Below are positions 34,983 through 42,344 of a stretch of DNA of 64,000 nt, one piece after another (the stretch's first letter is position 1; each line of letters starts with the position of its first letter). Source of the DNA: Streptomyces qinglanensis (lineage in GTDB: Bacteria > Actinomycetota > Actinomycetes > Streptomycetales > Streptomycetaceae); NCBI RefSeq assembly GCF_900111245.1, contig NZ_FOGO01000001.1, positions 558,001 through 622,000 on the forward strand, written 5' to 3'. The notes beneath the pieces are model-generated. The model had not been told where the DNA came from and ran no database searches. It worked only from the letters and a program-made list of their open reading frames with translations. Position numbers and translations under genes: made by a program.

Positions 34983-35675
34983 ATGATCCGGGTACTGCTG
35001 GCAGACGACGAGGCGATGATCCGTGCCGGGGTCCGGGCGATCCTCGCCTCGGCGGGGGACATCGAGGTGGTCGCCGAGGCCGCTGACGGGCGGGAGGCGG
35101 TCGCGCTGGCCCAGCGGCACCGTCCGCACGTGTGCCTGCTGGACATCCGGATGCCGCACCTGGACGGCCTGCGGGCGGCGGCCGAACTGCGCCGCACCTG
35201 CCCGCAGAGCGCGGTGATGATGCTGACCACCTTCAACGAGGAGGAGTACATCGCCACCGCACTCGGCTCCGGTGCCGCCGGGTTCGCGCTCAAGTCGGGC
35301 GACCCGCACGAACTGCTGGCCGGGGTGCGCGCGGTGCACGGCGGAGGCGCCTACCTCTCCCCCACCGTGGCCCGGCACGTGATCACGCACATGGCGGCCG
35401 GGCGGCTGGGCCGCCGGGCCGACGCGCGGGCCCGCACCGCGGCGCTGACCCCGCGCGAGCGCGAGGTGCTGGGCCTGGTCGGCGCGGGACTGTCCAACGC
35501 CGAGATCGCGGACCGGCTGCATGTGGTGGAGGGCACGGTGAAGACCTACGTCAGCCAGGTCCTCGCCCGTCTGGAGCTGCGGAACCGCGTCCAGATCGCG
35601 GTCCTGGCCCACGAGGCGGGACTGGTGCCGGAGGGTACGGGCGACGGCGCGGAAGGCGGAGCGGCGGCGGGCTGA
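34983..35675 (+). CDS. Orphan NarL/LuxR-type response regulator
   Basis: Response regulator of 230 residues. The receiver has VLLADDEAMIRAGV, the phosphoacceptor Asp54 in LLDIRMPHLDG and lysine in FALKSGDP; the LuxR helix-turn-helix is ALTPREREVLGLVGAGLSNA plus EGTVKTYVSQVLARLELRNR. GGGGAGG lies six bases before the ATG. In Streptomyces such regulators are normally beside a DesK-like kinase and an ABC transporter; here the ABC genes are divergent and the kinase is missing. A promoter-like TAGCGT lies upstream near 34931, without an obvious -35 partner. Confidence 0.93.
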   Translation: MIRVLLADDEAMIRAGVRAILASAGDIEVVAEAADGREAVALAQRHRPHVCLLDIRMPHLDGLRAAAELRRTCPQSAVMMLTTFNEEEYIATALGSGAAGFALKSGDPHELLAGVRAVHGGGAYLSPTVARHVITHMAAGRLGRRADARARTAALTPREREVLGLVGAGLSNAEIADRLHVVEGTVKTYVSQVLARLELRNRVQIAVLAHEAGLVPEGTGDGAEGGAAAG

Positions 35676-35706
35676 CCCCGGCCGAGGCACCCGGCCGCCG
35701 CTCCGG

Positions 35707-36720
35707 TCAGCCGCGGGGCGCGTGCGCCGTGGAGCCCCGGACCACCAGCTCCGGCTGGAAGACGAACTCCGTGTCGGCCCTCGGACTGCCGCCCATCGGC
35801 TCCAGCAGCGCGTGCACGGCGGCGTCGGCCATCGCCCGCACGGGCTGGCGGACGGTGGTCAGCGGCGGATCGGTGAAGGCGTTGAACTCGGAGTCGTCGT
35901 AGCCGACCACCGACACCTCCCGCGGCACCGCCAGCCCCCGCTGCCGCGCGGCCCGTACCGCGCCCAGGGCCATCGGGTCGCTGCCGCACACGAGGCCCGT
36001 ACAGCCCGCGTCCAGCAACGCCCCGGCCGCCGCGTGGCCGCCCTCGACGGTGAAGAGGGTGTGCCGGATCGACGGCTCGGCCCCGCAGCGCTGCATGGCG
36101 CGGGTGAAGCCGGCCACCTTGCGCCGGGTGGGGACGAACCGCTCCGGTCCGACGGCCAGCCCGATGCGCTCGTGGCCCAGTTGGCGCAGATGCTCGACGG
36201 CCATCGCGGCGGCCGCCTCGTCGTCCGGGGAGACGAACGGTGCGCTGATCTCGTCGTTGTACCCGTTGATCAGCACGAACGGCACCCCGCGGGCCGCCAG
36301 TCGGGCATAGCGGGAAGGATCGGCCGTCAGATCGGCGTGCAGTCCGGAGAGGAAGATGATCCCGGAGACGTCCCGCTCCACGAGCTGACCGACCAGTTCG
36401 TCCTCGGTGGCGCCGCCCAGCATCCGGGTCCCGAGCACGGGAGTGAAGCCGTACCCGGACAGGGACTGCTCGATGACCTGGGCGAACGCGGGGAAGATCG
36501 GATTGGTCAACTCCGGGATGACCAGCCCCACCAGCCCCGCGCTGCGCTGCCGGGCCCGCGCCGGGCGCTCGTAGCCGAGCACGTCGACGGCGGCCAGCAC
36601 CCGCTGCCGGGTCGCCGCGGCCACCCCCGGTCTGCCGTTCAGCACCCGGCTGGCCGTGGCCTCGCTGACCTCGGCCTGCACCGCGATGTCGGCCAGCCGT
36701 GCGGTGAGCGCCGCGGTCAT
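35707..36720 (-). CDS. LacI family regulator, paralogue of MalR
   Basis: Regulator of 337 residues. The LacI helix-turn-helix is RLADIAVQAEVSEATASRVL with NGRPGV following, then a periplasmic-binding-protein-like domain with SGLHADLTADPSRYARLAAR and DPPLTTVRQPVRAMA. It is about two-thirds identical by eye to the MalR-like protein at 44023-45099. Differences in the recognition region (EVSEATASRV versus GVSEATVSRV) could alter DNA preference. It overlaps the upstream alpha-glucosidase by four bases (ATGA) and so is the last gene of the malE-malF-malG-glucosidase row. Probably senses a maltodextrin-like sugar. Confidence 0.92.
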   Translation of the reverse strand: MTAALTARLADIAVQAEVSEATASRVLNGRPGVAAATRQRVLAAVDVLGYERPARARQRSAGLVGLVIPELTNPIFPAFAQVIEQSLSGYGFTPVLGTRMLGGATEDELVGQLVERDVSGIIFLSGLHADLTADPSRYARLAARGVPFVLINGYNDEISAPFVSPDDEAAAAMAVEHLRQLGHERIGLAVGPERFVPTRRKVAGFTRAMQRCGAEPSIRHTLFTVEGGHAAAGALLDAGCTGLVCGSDPMALGAVRAARQRGLAVPREVSVVGYDDSEFNAFTDPPLTTVRQPVRAMADAAVHALLEPMGGSPRADTEFVFQPELVVRGSTAHAPRG

Positions 36721-38378
36721 CGCCCGGCCCACCAGGCGGTCGTGTCGCCGGGCAGTACCGTCCTGCCGGACTCCGCCGCGGGCAGCGGACCGCTGGCGAG
36801 GAGGAGTGCGCCGGTGCGGAAGTCCAGCGCGGCCGGCTCGGTGCCGGTGTTGGCCGCACACACGAACCCGCCGCGGCGGAAGGCCAGCACCCCTTCGGGC
36901 GCGGCGAGCCACTGCAGCGGTTCGCCGTCGCCCAGTTCGGGGCGCTCGCGGCGCAGCCGCAGTGCGGTCCGGTACAGCTCCAGGGTGGAGCCGGGGTCGC
37001 CGGTCTGCGCCGCGACGGACAGCTCGCCCCACTCCGGCGGCTGCGGCAGCCAGCTTCCACCGGTCCCGAAGCCGAACGAGGGCCCGTCGCCCTCCCAGGG
37101 CAGCGGTACGCGGCAGCCGTCGCGGAGGCCGTCCTGCCCGTTGTCCCGGAAGAACGACGGATCCTGGCGTGCCTCGTCGGGCAGTTCCGTCACCTCCGGG
37201 AGGCCCAGCTCCTCGCCCTGGTAGAGGTAGGCGGAGCCGGGCAGCGCCAGCATCAGCAGCGAGGCGGCGCGGGCACGGGACACACCGCCGCCGAGCCGGG
37301 TGCGGTGGCGGACCACGTCGTGGTTGGACAGCACCCAGGTGGCGGGTGCGCCGACGGCACCGAGCGAGGTGAGGGACGCGTCGACGACCTCGCGGAGCGC
37401 TCGCGCGTCCCAGTCGGTGCCCAGATAGTGGAAGTTGAACGCCTGGTGCAGCTCGTCCGCGCGGACGTACAGCGCGGTGCGCTCGGCGCTGGGCGCCCAC
37501 GCCTCGGCGACACCGATCCGGTCCCCCGGGTACTCGTCGAGCACCTGCCGCCAGGAGCGGTAGATCTCGTGCACCCCGTCCTGGTCGAAGAACGGCAGCT
37601 CGGCGGTGCCCAGCAGGCGGAGCTGCTCGCCGCTGCCCATGTCGGGCAGCCCGGCCGCCTTGACCAGACCGTGGGCCACGTCGACCCGGAAGCCGTCCAC
37701 CCCCAGGTCCAGCCAGAACCGCAGCACGGAGCGGAACTCGTCGCGTACGGCGGGATGCTCCCAGTTGAAGTCGGGCTGCTCCGGCGCGAACAGGTGCAGA
37801 TACCACAGCCCTGGAGCGCCGGGCACCGGGCTCCAGGCGGGACCGCCGAAGACCGACTCCCAGTCGTTGGGCGGCAACGCGCCCCGCTCCCCGCGGCCCG
37901 TGCGGAAGTGGTACCGCTCGCGGGCCGCCGGATCGCCCGCCAGCGCGCGGACGAACCACTCGTGCCGGTCGGAGGAGTGGTTGGGGACGATGTCGATGAT
38001 GACGCACAGCCCGAGTGCGTGCGCGTCCCGGATGAGCGCGTCCGCGTCGTGCAGCGTGCCGAACATCGGGTCGATGGCCCGGTAGTCGGCGACGTCGTAC
38101 CCGGCGTCGGCCTGCGGTGAGGCGTAGAAGGGGCTGAGCCAGACGGCGTCCACCCCGAGTGCGGCCAGGTGCGGCAGCCGCTGCCGCACACCGGGCAGGT
38201 CGCCCATGCCGTCGCCGTCGCCGTCGGCGAACGAGCGCGGATACACCTGATAGATCACCGCGTCCCGCCACCAGCCGGAGGCGCCGGACCGGGCCGAGGA
38301 GGCGGCGTCCGGACACGCGGCCCGGCCGCGCGGGTCCACGGCGCCGTCGGCCTGCGGTGCGCTGCTGTGCTGAGTCAT
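36717..38378 (-). CDS. aglA: GH13 alpha-glucosidase, downstream of malG
   Basis: Alpha-glucosidase of 553 residues that releases glucose from maltodextrins, probably in the cytoplasm, as there is no signal peptide. GH13 regions are visible: DIVPNHSSDRHEW, nucleophile aspartate in DGFRVDVAHGL, acid/base glutamate in RIGVAEAW, and the transition-state aspartate in VLSNHDVVRH. The substrate-entry region has VIYQVYPRSFADGDGDGMGD. Its position after malG matches aglA of other Streptomyces. Residues encoded by 37782-37949 are nearly identical, also at DNA level, to the second alpha-glucosidase at 42345-43997. The gap to malG is 73 bases with a small hairpin; the end overlaps the LacI gene. Confidence 0.92.
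   Translation of the reverse strand: MTQHSSAPQADGAVDPRGRAACPDAASSARSGASGWWRDAVIYQVYPRSFADGDGDGMGDLPGVRQRLPHLAALGVDAVWLSPFYASPQADAGYDVADYRAIDPMFGTLHDADALIRDAHALGLCVIIDIVPNHSSDRHEWFVRALAGDPAARERYHFRTGRGERGALPPNDWESVFGGPAWSPVPGAPGLWYLHLFAPEQPDFNWEHPAVRDEFRSVLRFWLDLGVDGFRVDVAHGLVKAAGLPDMGSGEQLRLLGTAELPFFDQDGVHEIYRSWRQVLDEYPGDRIGVAEAWAPSAERTALYVRADELHQAFNFHYLGTDWDARALREVVDASLTSLGAVGAPATWVLSNHDVVRHRTRLGGGVSRARAASLLMLALPGSAYLYQGEELGLPEVTELPDEARQDPSFFRDNGQDGLRDGCRVPLPWEGDGPSFGFGTGGSWLPQPPEWGELSVAAQTGDPGSTLELYRTALRLRRERPELGDGEPLQWLAAPEGVLAFRRGGFVCAANTGTEPAALDFRTGALLLASGPLPAAESGRTVLPGDTTAWWAGR
37782..37949 (-). repeat. Left copy of a 168-bp near-identical inverted repeat in two alpha-glucosidase genes
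   Basis: Reverse-complemented, this block matches 42741-42908 with three mismatches in 168 positions, silent third codon positions included. Outside the block the two genes drop to clearly lower identity. See the right copy and the finding for interpretation. Confidence 0.95.
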
Positions 38379-38401
38379 GTCGTCCCTGAGGGGTTGGCGT
38401 G

Positions 38402-38418
38402 GTCCCGCCGTCGGCGGG
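38402..38418 (-). terminator. Small hairpin in the malG-alpha-glucosidase gap
   Basis: TCCCGCCG-T-CGGCGGGA can fold into a stem of about seven pairs with a three-base loop. It sits between malG and the alpha-glucosidase on the same strand and may attenuate or process the mRNA; it is too small to call a full terminator. Confidence 0.35.
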
Positions 38419-38451
38419 ATACGGATCGGGTTCGCCGCGGAGAGCGTGGGC

Positions 38452-39291
38452 CTAGGTCTTCGTGGCGCCGGCCGTCAGGCCGCCGACCAGATGGCGCTGC
38501 GCGAAGCCGAAGACCACGGCGGCCGGTACGGCGATGACGACGGCCGCCGCCGTCATGGCGCCCCAGTCGGCGCCGTAGCGGTTGACGAAGGTCTGCAGGC
38601 CGCCCGCCAGGGTCAGGTTCTCCTCGCCGGTCATGAAGGCCGTCGCGTAGGCGACCTCCGCCCATGCGGTCACGAAGGTGTAGAAGCCGGTGACGGCGAT
38701 CCCGGGCTTGGCCAGCGGCAGGATCAGCCGCCAGAACGTACCGAAGGGGTTGAGCCCGTCGACCCGGCCCGACTCGTCGATGTCGACGGGGATGGTGTCG
38801 AAGAACCCCTTCATCATCCACGCACAGAACGGCACGGCGATCGTCAGATAGGTGATGATCAGCCCCAGCGGCTGGTTGAGCAGGCCCAGCTTCGCCATCG
38901 TGTTGTAGAGCGGGACGATCAGCACGGCCATCGGGAACATCTGGGTGATCAGCAGTACCCACATCAGCGGCCGCATACCGGGGAAGCGGAACCGGCTGAG
39001 CGCATAGCCGGTGGTGGCCGCGATGAGCACGCCGACCACCGTGGTGCCGACCACGACGATCAGCGAGTTGCCGAACCAGGTGAGGAAGTGCGTGTCGGCG
39101 ACGACATGCCGGTAGTTGCTGAAGGTGAAGTCCTTCACCAGGGCCGTGGTGAACGACTCGCCTTCCGGCTTGAACGAGGTCACCAGCAGCCACAGCGGCG
39201 GGAACAGGGCGCACACCGTGCCCAGCAGCAGGCCCGCGTGCAGTCCGGCGGAGGCGAGCGGGGTTCTCTTCGTCGTTCTCATGGTTGTCAC
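38452..39291 (-). CDS. malG: Maltose/maltodextrin ABC transporter permease MalG
   Basis: Membrane subunit of a CUT1-type sugar importer, 279 residues with six helices. The cytoplasmic EAA loop that docks the ATPase is visible as FFDTIPVDIDESGRVDGLNP, a degenerate form of EAA-x3-G-x9-I-x-LP, followed by FWRLILPLAKPGI. The start is taken at GTG 39291, which overlaps the malF stop as GTGA and has GGGAG seven bases upstream; ATG 39282 is an alternative. It works with MalF and the lipoprotein MalE. No ATPase gene is in the cluster. Confidence 0.93.
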   Translation of the reverse strand: MTTMRTTKRTPLASAGLHAGLLLGTVCALFPPLWLLVTSFKPEGESFTTALVKDFTFSNYRHVVADTHFLTWFGNSLIVVVGTTVVGVLIAATTGYALSRFRFPGMRPLMWVLLITQMFPMAVLIVPLYNTMAKLGLLNQPLGLIITYLTIAVPFCAWMMKGFFDTIPVDIDESGRVDGLNPFGTFWRLILPLAKPGIAVTGFYTFVTAWAEVAYATAFMTGEENLTLAGGLQTFVNRYGADWGAMTAAAVVIAVPAAVVFGFAQRHLVGGLTAGATKT

Positions 39292-40214
39292 CACGCCTCT
39301 CCCTGGCGGCGCAGCGCCCGCCGGTAGACGACCGTGAACAGGGACAGCAGCAGCAGGATGAGCACGCCCCAGGCCGCCGACGTGGCGAAGTCCCGCGGGC
39401 TGTTGACGAACGAGAGCCGGAAGGCATAGGTCACCAGGATCTCCGTCGAGTCCTCGGGCCCGCCCCGGGTGAGCAGGAAGATCACCGGGAACATGTTGAA
39501 CGTCCAGATGGTGCTGAGCAGGACCACCGTGCTGCTGACCGAACGCACGCCCGGCAGCGTGATGTTGCGGAACCGCTGCCAGGGACCGGCGCCGTCCATC
39601 TCGGCCGCCTCGTACAGTTCACCGGGTATCGCCTGCAGCGCGCCCAGCATCGCGACGATCATGAACGGTACGCCCAGCCACACGTTCACCGCGATGACCG
39701 ACACCTTGGCCCACACCGGGTCGCCCAGCCACGGGACGCCGTCGATGCCGCCACCGGAGAGCACCTTGTTGAGCAGCCCGTGCTTCTCGTTGAACAGCAT
39801 CTTCCAGGCGAAGACCGAGACGAACGCCGGAATGCCCCACGGGACGATCATCGCGACCCGGTAGAACGAGCGCCCGCGCACCTTGCGGTTGAGCATGACC
39901 GCCAGCGTCAGCCCCAGCGTGAACGTGACACCGACGCATCCCGTGGTCCACAGCACCGTCCAGCCCAGACGGTCCCAGAAGACACTGTCCGAGAGGATCG
40001 CCCGGTAGTTGTCCAGACCCGTGAACTCATAGGTGGCCGGGATGTGGTTGACGCCGATGGTGCGCTCGACGTTTGCCTCGTCGGCGTCGGTGAGCGACAG
40101 ATAGACACCGCGGCCGAGGGGGTACCCGACGATCAGCCCGATCACCAGCACCACCGGGGCCACCATCGTCCAGGCGTACCAGTGCCGCGCCGCCCAGCTT
40201 CTGACCTTCCTCAT
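39288..40214 (-). CDS. malF: Maltose/maltodextrin ABC transporter permease MalF
   Basis: Membrane subunit of the CUT1 sugar importer, 308 residues. The first helix is WYAWTMVAPVVLVIGLIVGY, followed by a short extracytoplasmic segment and the conserved core; the EAA loop is GELYEAAEMDGAGPWQRFRN with ITLPGVR following, close to the consensus. ATG 40214 (MRKVRSWAAR) has GGGAAGG upstream. It is separated from malE by an unusually long 602-base gap containing a MITE-like palindrome and tandem repeats, and overlaps malG by four bases. Confidence 0.94.
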   Translation of the reverse strand: MRKVRSWAARHWYAWTMVAPVVLVIGLIVGYPLGRGVYLSLTDADEANVERTIGVNHIPATYEFTGLDNYRAILSDSVFWDRLGWTVLWTTGCVGVTFTLGLTLAVMLNRKVRGRSFYRVAMIVPWGIPAFVSVFAWKMLFNEKHGLLNKVLSGGGIDGVPWLGDPVWAKVSVIAVNVWLGVPFMIVAMLGALQAIPGELYEAAEMDGAGPWQRFRNITLPGVRSVSSTVVLLSTIWTFNMFPVIFLLTRGGPEDSTEILVTYAFRLSFVNSPRDFATSAAWGVLILLLLSLFTVVYRRALRRQGEAW

Positions 40215-40365
40215 CCGACCTTCCCATTTCCTCGCCCCCGTCGCGAGGGGGCGACCCCCTCCACGGGGAGCGTTTGCGTTGTGGGGGCACGCCCCCGTCG
40301 TTCCCGGCTGCCGCCGAGCGGTCGTGTCGGGGGGCTCCTCCCCCAGACTTCGTCCGGGGGGACCC

Positions 40366-40630
40366 CCACCCAACGGCCCCCCGCTAAGTGGGCTCCGCCC
40401 CCTTAGAAACCCCCAGGCACCACAACTTCTCCCTCCCCCTCCCGCATCCGGCAACCGCCGGAGGACTCTCGACTGCGGGAGCGCTCTTGTGCTGTGACGG
40501 ACGGCATCAGGACACTTCCCGCAGACAACAGACCAAAGAAAAGGCCCGGAGCAAGGTCCGCAAGGGGCTCACATGAGTGCGGCTGGGGGTCCTAGGGGGC
40601 GAAGCCCACTAGCGGGGGGCTGTTGGGGGG
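40366..40630. mobile_element. MITE-like element with ~50-bp imperfect terminal inverted repeats
   Basis: The left arm (40366-40420, with CCCCCGCTAAGTGGGCTCCG then CCCCCTTAG) and the right arm (40580-40630, read in reverse CCCCCGCTAGTGGGCTTCGC then CCCCTAG) are imperfect inverted repeats; they flank about 160 bases of non-coding sequence. No transposase is encoded and no clear target-site duplication was found. It could be a miniature inverted-repeat element or a REP-like doublet. Confidence 0.55.
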
Positions 40631-40727
40631 CGGAGCCGCCCCAACGCCCGTCCGGCGAGGACAACGGGGGCTCGGGGGCGAAGCCCCCGACAACGAAGCC
40701 GCACCCGGCGAACAACAGACGGGGAAA

Positions 40728-40800
40728 CGCACCCCGCAAGGGGACCGCACCCCGCGAAGGGGACCGCACCCCGCGAAGGGGACCGGCGCCCCCGCGAGGG
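40728..40800. repeat. 18-19-bp tandem repeats just after malE
   Basis: CGCACCCCGCAAGGGGAC (40728-40745) is followed by two copies of CGCACCCCGCGAAGGGGAC (40746-40764, 40765-40783) and a degenerate copy to 40800. Each unit can form a small CCCC...GGGG stem. They begin 16 bases beyond the malE stop codon. Confidence 0.85.
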
Positions 40801-40816
40801 CGGCACCCGGCAAGGG

Positions 40817-42097
40817 CTAGTGGTAGCCCTTCAGGAGTTTGCGGAACTTGTCGCCCGTCCCCTCCGCGGCCGCCGCAGGCGACTTCCCCCCGGCAAGGAC
40901 CCCGTCGACGCCGACCCGAATCGGCTCGAAGAGCGAGTTGCCCTCGGCGATCCAGGGCCGCTGGACGGCCTTGGCGACGGCGGGGCGGAAGAACTTCACC
41001 ATCTGGTTCTTCTTGACGGCGTCTTTCTCGTACACGGACTTGCGGGTGGGCAGGAGCGACAGCTCCTCCGTGGTGCGGGCCTGCACTTCCGCACTGCTCA
41101 TGTACTTGGCGAACTCCTGCGCGGCCCGCATGTTCTTCGTTCCGGCGTACACGGACAGGTTCCAGCCGCCCTGCGGGGAGCCCTGGGCCTTGCTGCCCGC
41201 GGGGACGGGGGCCACGCCGAGATTGTCCGTGTCCTTGTCCCCGTTCTTGAACTCCTTGCCCTCGCGGGCGAGCGCGATGTCCCAGGGGCCGTCGATGATC
41301 ATGGCGACATCGCCGTCCTGGAACGCCTTGATGCCGTTCTCCTGGCCGTCGCTGGAGTCGGTGACGGCCGCTTTGGAGTCGACGAGGTCCTTCATGGTGG
41401 CGAGGGCCCGCACTCCGGGCTTCTCGTCGACGGTGACCTTCTTGTGCTCGGGGTCGATGAGGTCGCCGCCCTCGCCGTAGAGGTAGGGCAGGAACCAGTA
41501 GGGGTCGTCGCCGCGCAGGTACAGCGCGGTGGCGCCGGTCTTGTCCTTGATCTTCGCGGCGTTCTTCTTCAGTTCGGCGAAGGAGGTGGGCACCTCGACA
41601 CCGGCCTTCTTCAGCAGCCGCTTGTTGTAGAAGAGCCCGAGCGTGTCGGTGACCTGCGGCACGGCGTAGGTCTTGCCGTCGAAGCGGGTGGAACCGGCGG
41701 CCGTCTCCAGGTAGTCGGAGGCGTTGTCGAGTGCGGGGGTGCCGTCCAGCGGGGCGAGGTAGCCGAGGTTGGCGAAGTCGGCGACCCAGGCGACCTCGGT
41801 GCGCATCACGTCGGGTGCGCCGGAGTTGCCGCCTGCGGCGTTCTTGAACTTCTGGTTGGCGTCGCCGAAGTTGACGTGCACGTACTTGACGTCGACTTTC
41901 GGGTGTTTCTTCTCGAAGTCCTCGGCGATCTTCCGGTAGGTCGCCTTCTCCCCGTCGTTCGAGGTGTCCCAGTAGGTGACGGTTCCCTCGATCTTCCCGT
42001 CGGCGCCGCTCCGGGCGTCGTCCGAGTCACTGCCGCAAGCCGTTGCCGCAAGTGCCAGCCCCGCTATCAGCGCGGTGGCGCCTATGCCACGCCGCAT
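40817..42097 (-). CDS. malE: Maltose/maltodextrin-binding lipoprotein MalE
   Basis: Extracytoplasmic solute-binding lipoprotein of 426 residues. The signal peptide ends in a lipobox, LALAATAC, with the lipidated cysteine followed by GSDSDD. The mature part is a CUT1 binding protein: GTVTYWDTSNDGEKATYRKI, EVAWVADFANLGYLAPLDG, VPQVTDTLGLFYNKRLLKKA and FQDGDVAMIIDGPWD are typical. ATG 42097 has GGAGGG upstream. It captures maltose or maltodextrins for MalFG. It is first in the minus-strand row and divergent from the second alpha-glucosidase; a dyad at 42206-42226 lies in the shared control region. Confidence 0.95.
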   Translation of the reverse strand: MRRGIGATALIAGLALAATACGSDSDDARSGADGKIEGTVTYWDTSNDGEKATYRKIAEDFEKKHPKVDVKYVHVNFGDANQKFKNAAGGNSGAPDVMRTEVAWVADFANLGYLAPLDGTPALDNASDYLETAAGSTRFDGKTYAVPQVTDTLGLFYNKRLLKKAGVEVPTSFAELKKNAAKIKDKTGATALYLRGDDPYWFLPYLYGEGGDLIDPEHKKVTVDEKPGVRALATMKDLVDSKAAVTDSSDGQENGIKAFQDGDVAMIIDGPWDIALAREGKEFKNGDKDTDNLGVAPVPAGSKAQGSPQGGWNLSVYAGTKNMRAAQEFAKYMSSAEVQARTTEELSLLPTRKSVYEKDAVKKNQMVKFFRPAVAKAVQRPWIAEGNSLFEPIRVGVDGVLAGGKSPAAAAEGTGDKFRKLLKGYH

Positions 42098-42205
42098 GTC
42101 CGATCCCTCCGCAAGGTGAAAGAGGCGCACGCCCGGGCATCTGCCGGTATGGGGCGGCGCCCGGCTGCGGAGGAACGTAACAGCGGTGACACCCAGAAGA
42201 AAGAC

Positions 42206-42226
42206 CTTGCTGCAAATTTCTGCAAG
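42206..42226. promoter_or_regulatory. Candidate MalR operator
   Basis: A 21-base dyad with arms CTTGC and GCAAG around TGCAAATTTCT; it also contains two TGCAA units. It resembles the CTTGCAG-type sites I recall for Streptomyces MalR. It lies 108 bases upstream of malE and 118 bases upstream of the divergent alpha-glucosidase, so it could govern both. Also in this 247-base region is a TTGACA at 42284-42289 towards the plus strand, without a clear -10. Confidence 0.65.
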
Positions 42227-42344
42227 ATGCCGGGCGGCAGCGGCTGCGGACGTAACTCCGAGGCTGTGCCCGCGTTGTCACCCTTGACACTGGCTTGCCG
42301 CACTTCGCGACCCGTACCGGTCCCGAGCCCGATGGGGAAGACTT

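Larger units (their letters stand above)
40215..40816. other. malE-malF intergenic region, rich in hairpins
   Basis: These 602 bases hold no credible gene: the short open frames are Gly/Pro/Arg low-complexity. Seen instead are hairpins GAGGGGG-CGA-CCCCCTC (40245-40261), GGGGGC-AC-GCCCCC (40283-40296) and TCGGGGGC-GAA-GCCCCCGA (40672-40690), a long imperfect inverted-repeat element (40366-40630) and tandem repeats next to malE. They probably act at the RNA level, making more MalE than membrane subunits, as intercistronic repeats do in the E. coli malE-malF gap. Confidence 0.7.

Noticed and set aside
40569..40820. Short open frames on both strands in the malE-malF gap
   Set aside because: Composition is Pro/Gly/Arg low-complexity generated by the hairpins and tandem repeats; no ribosome-binding sites fit.
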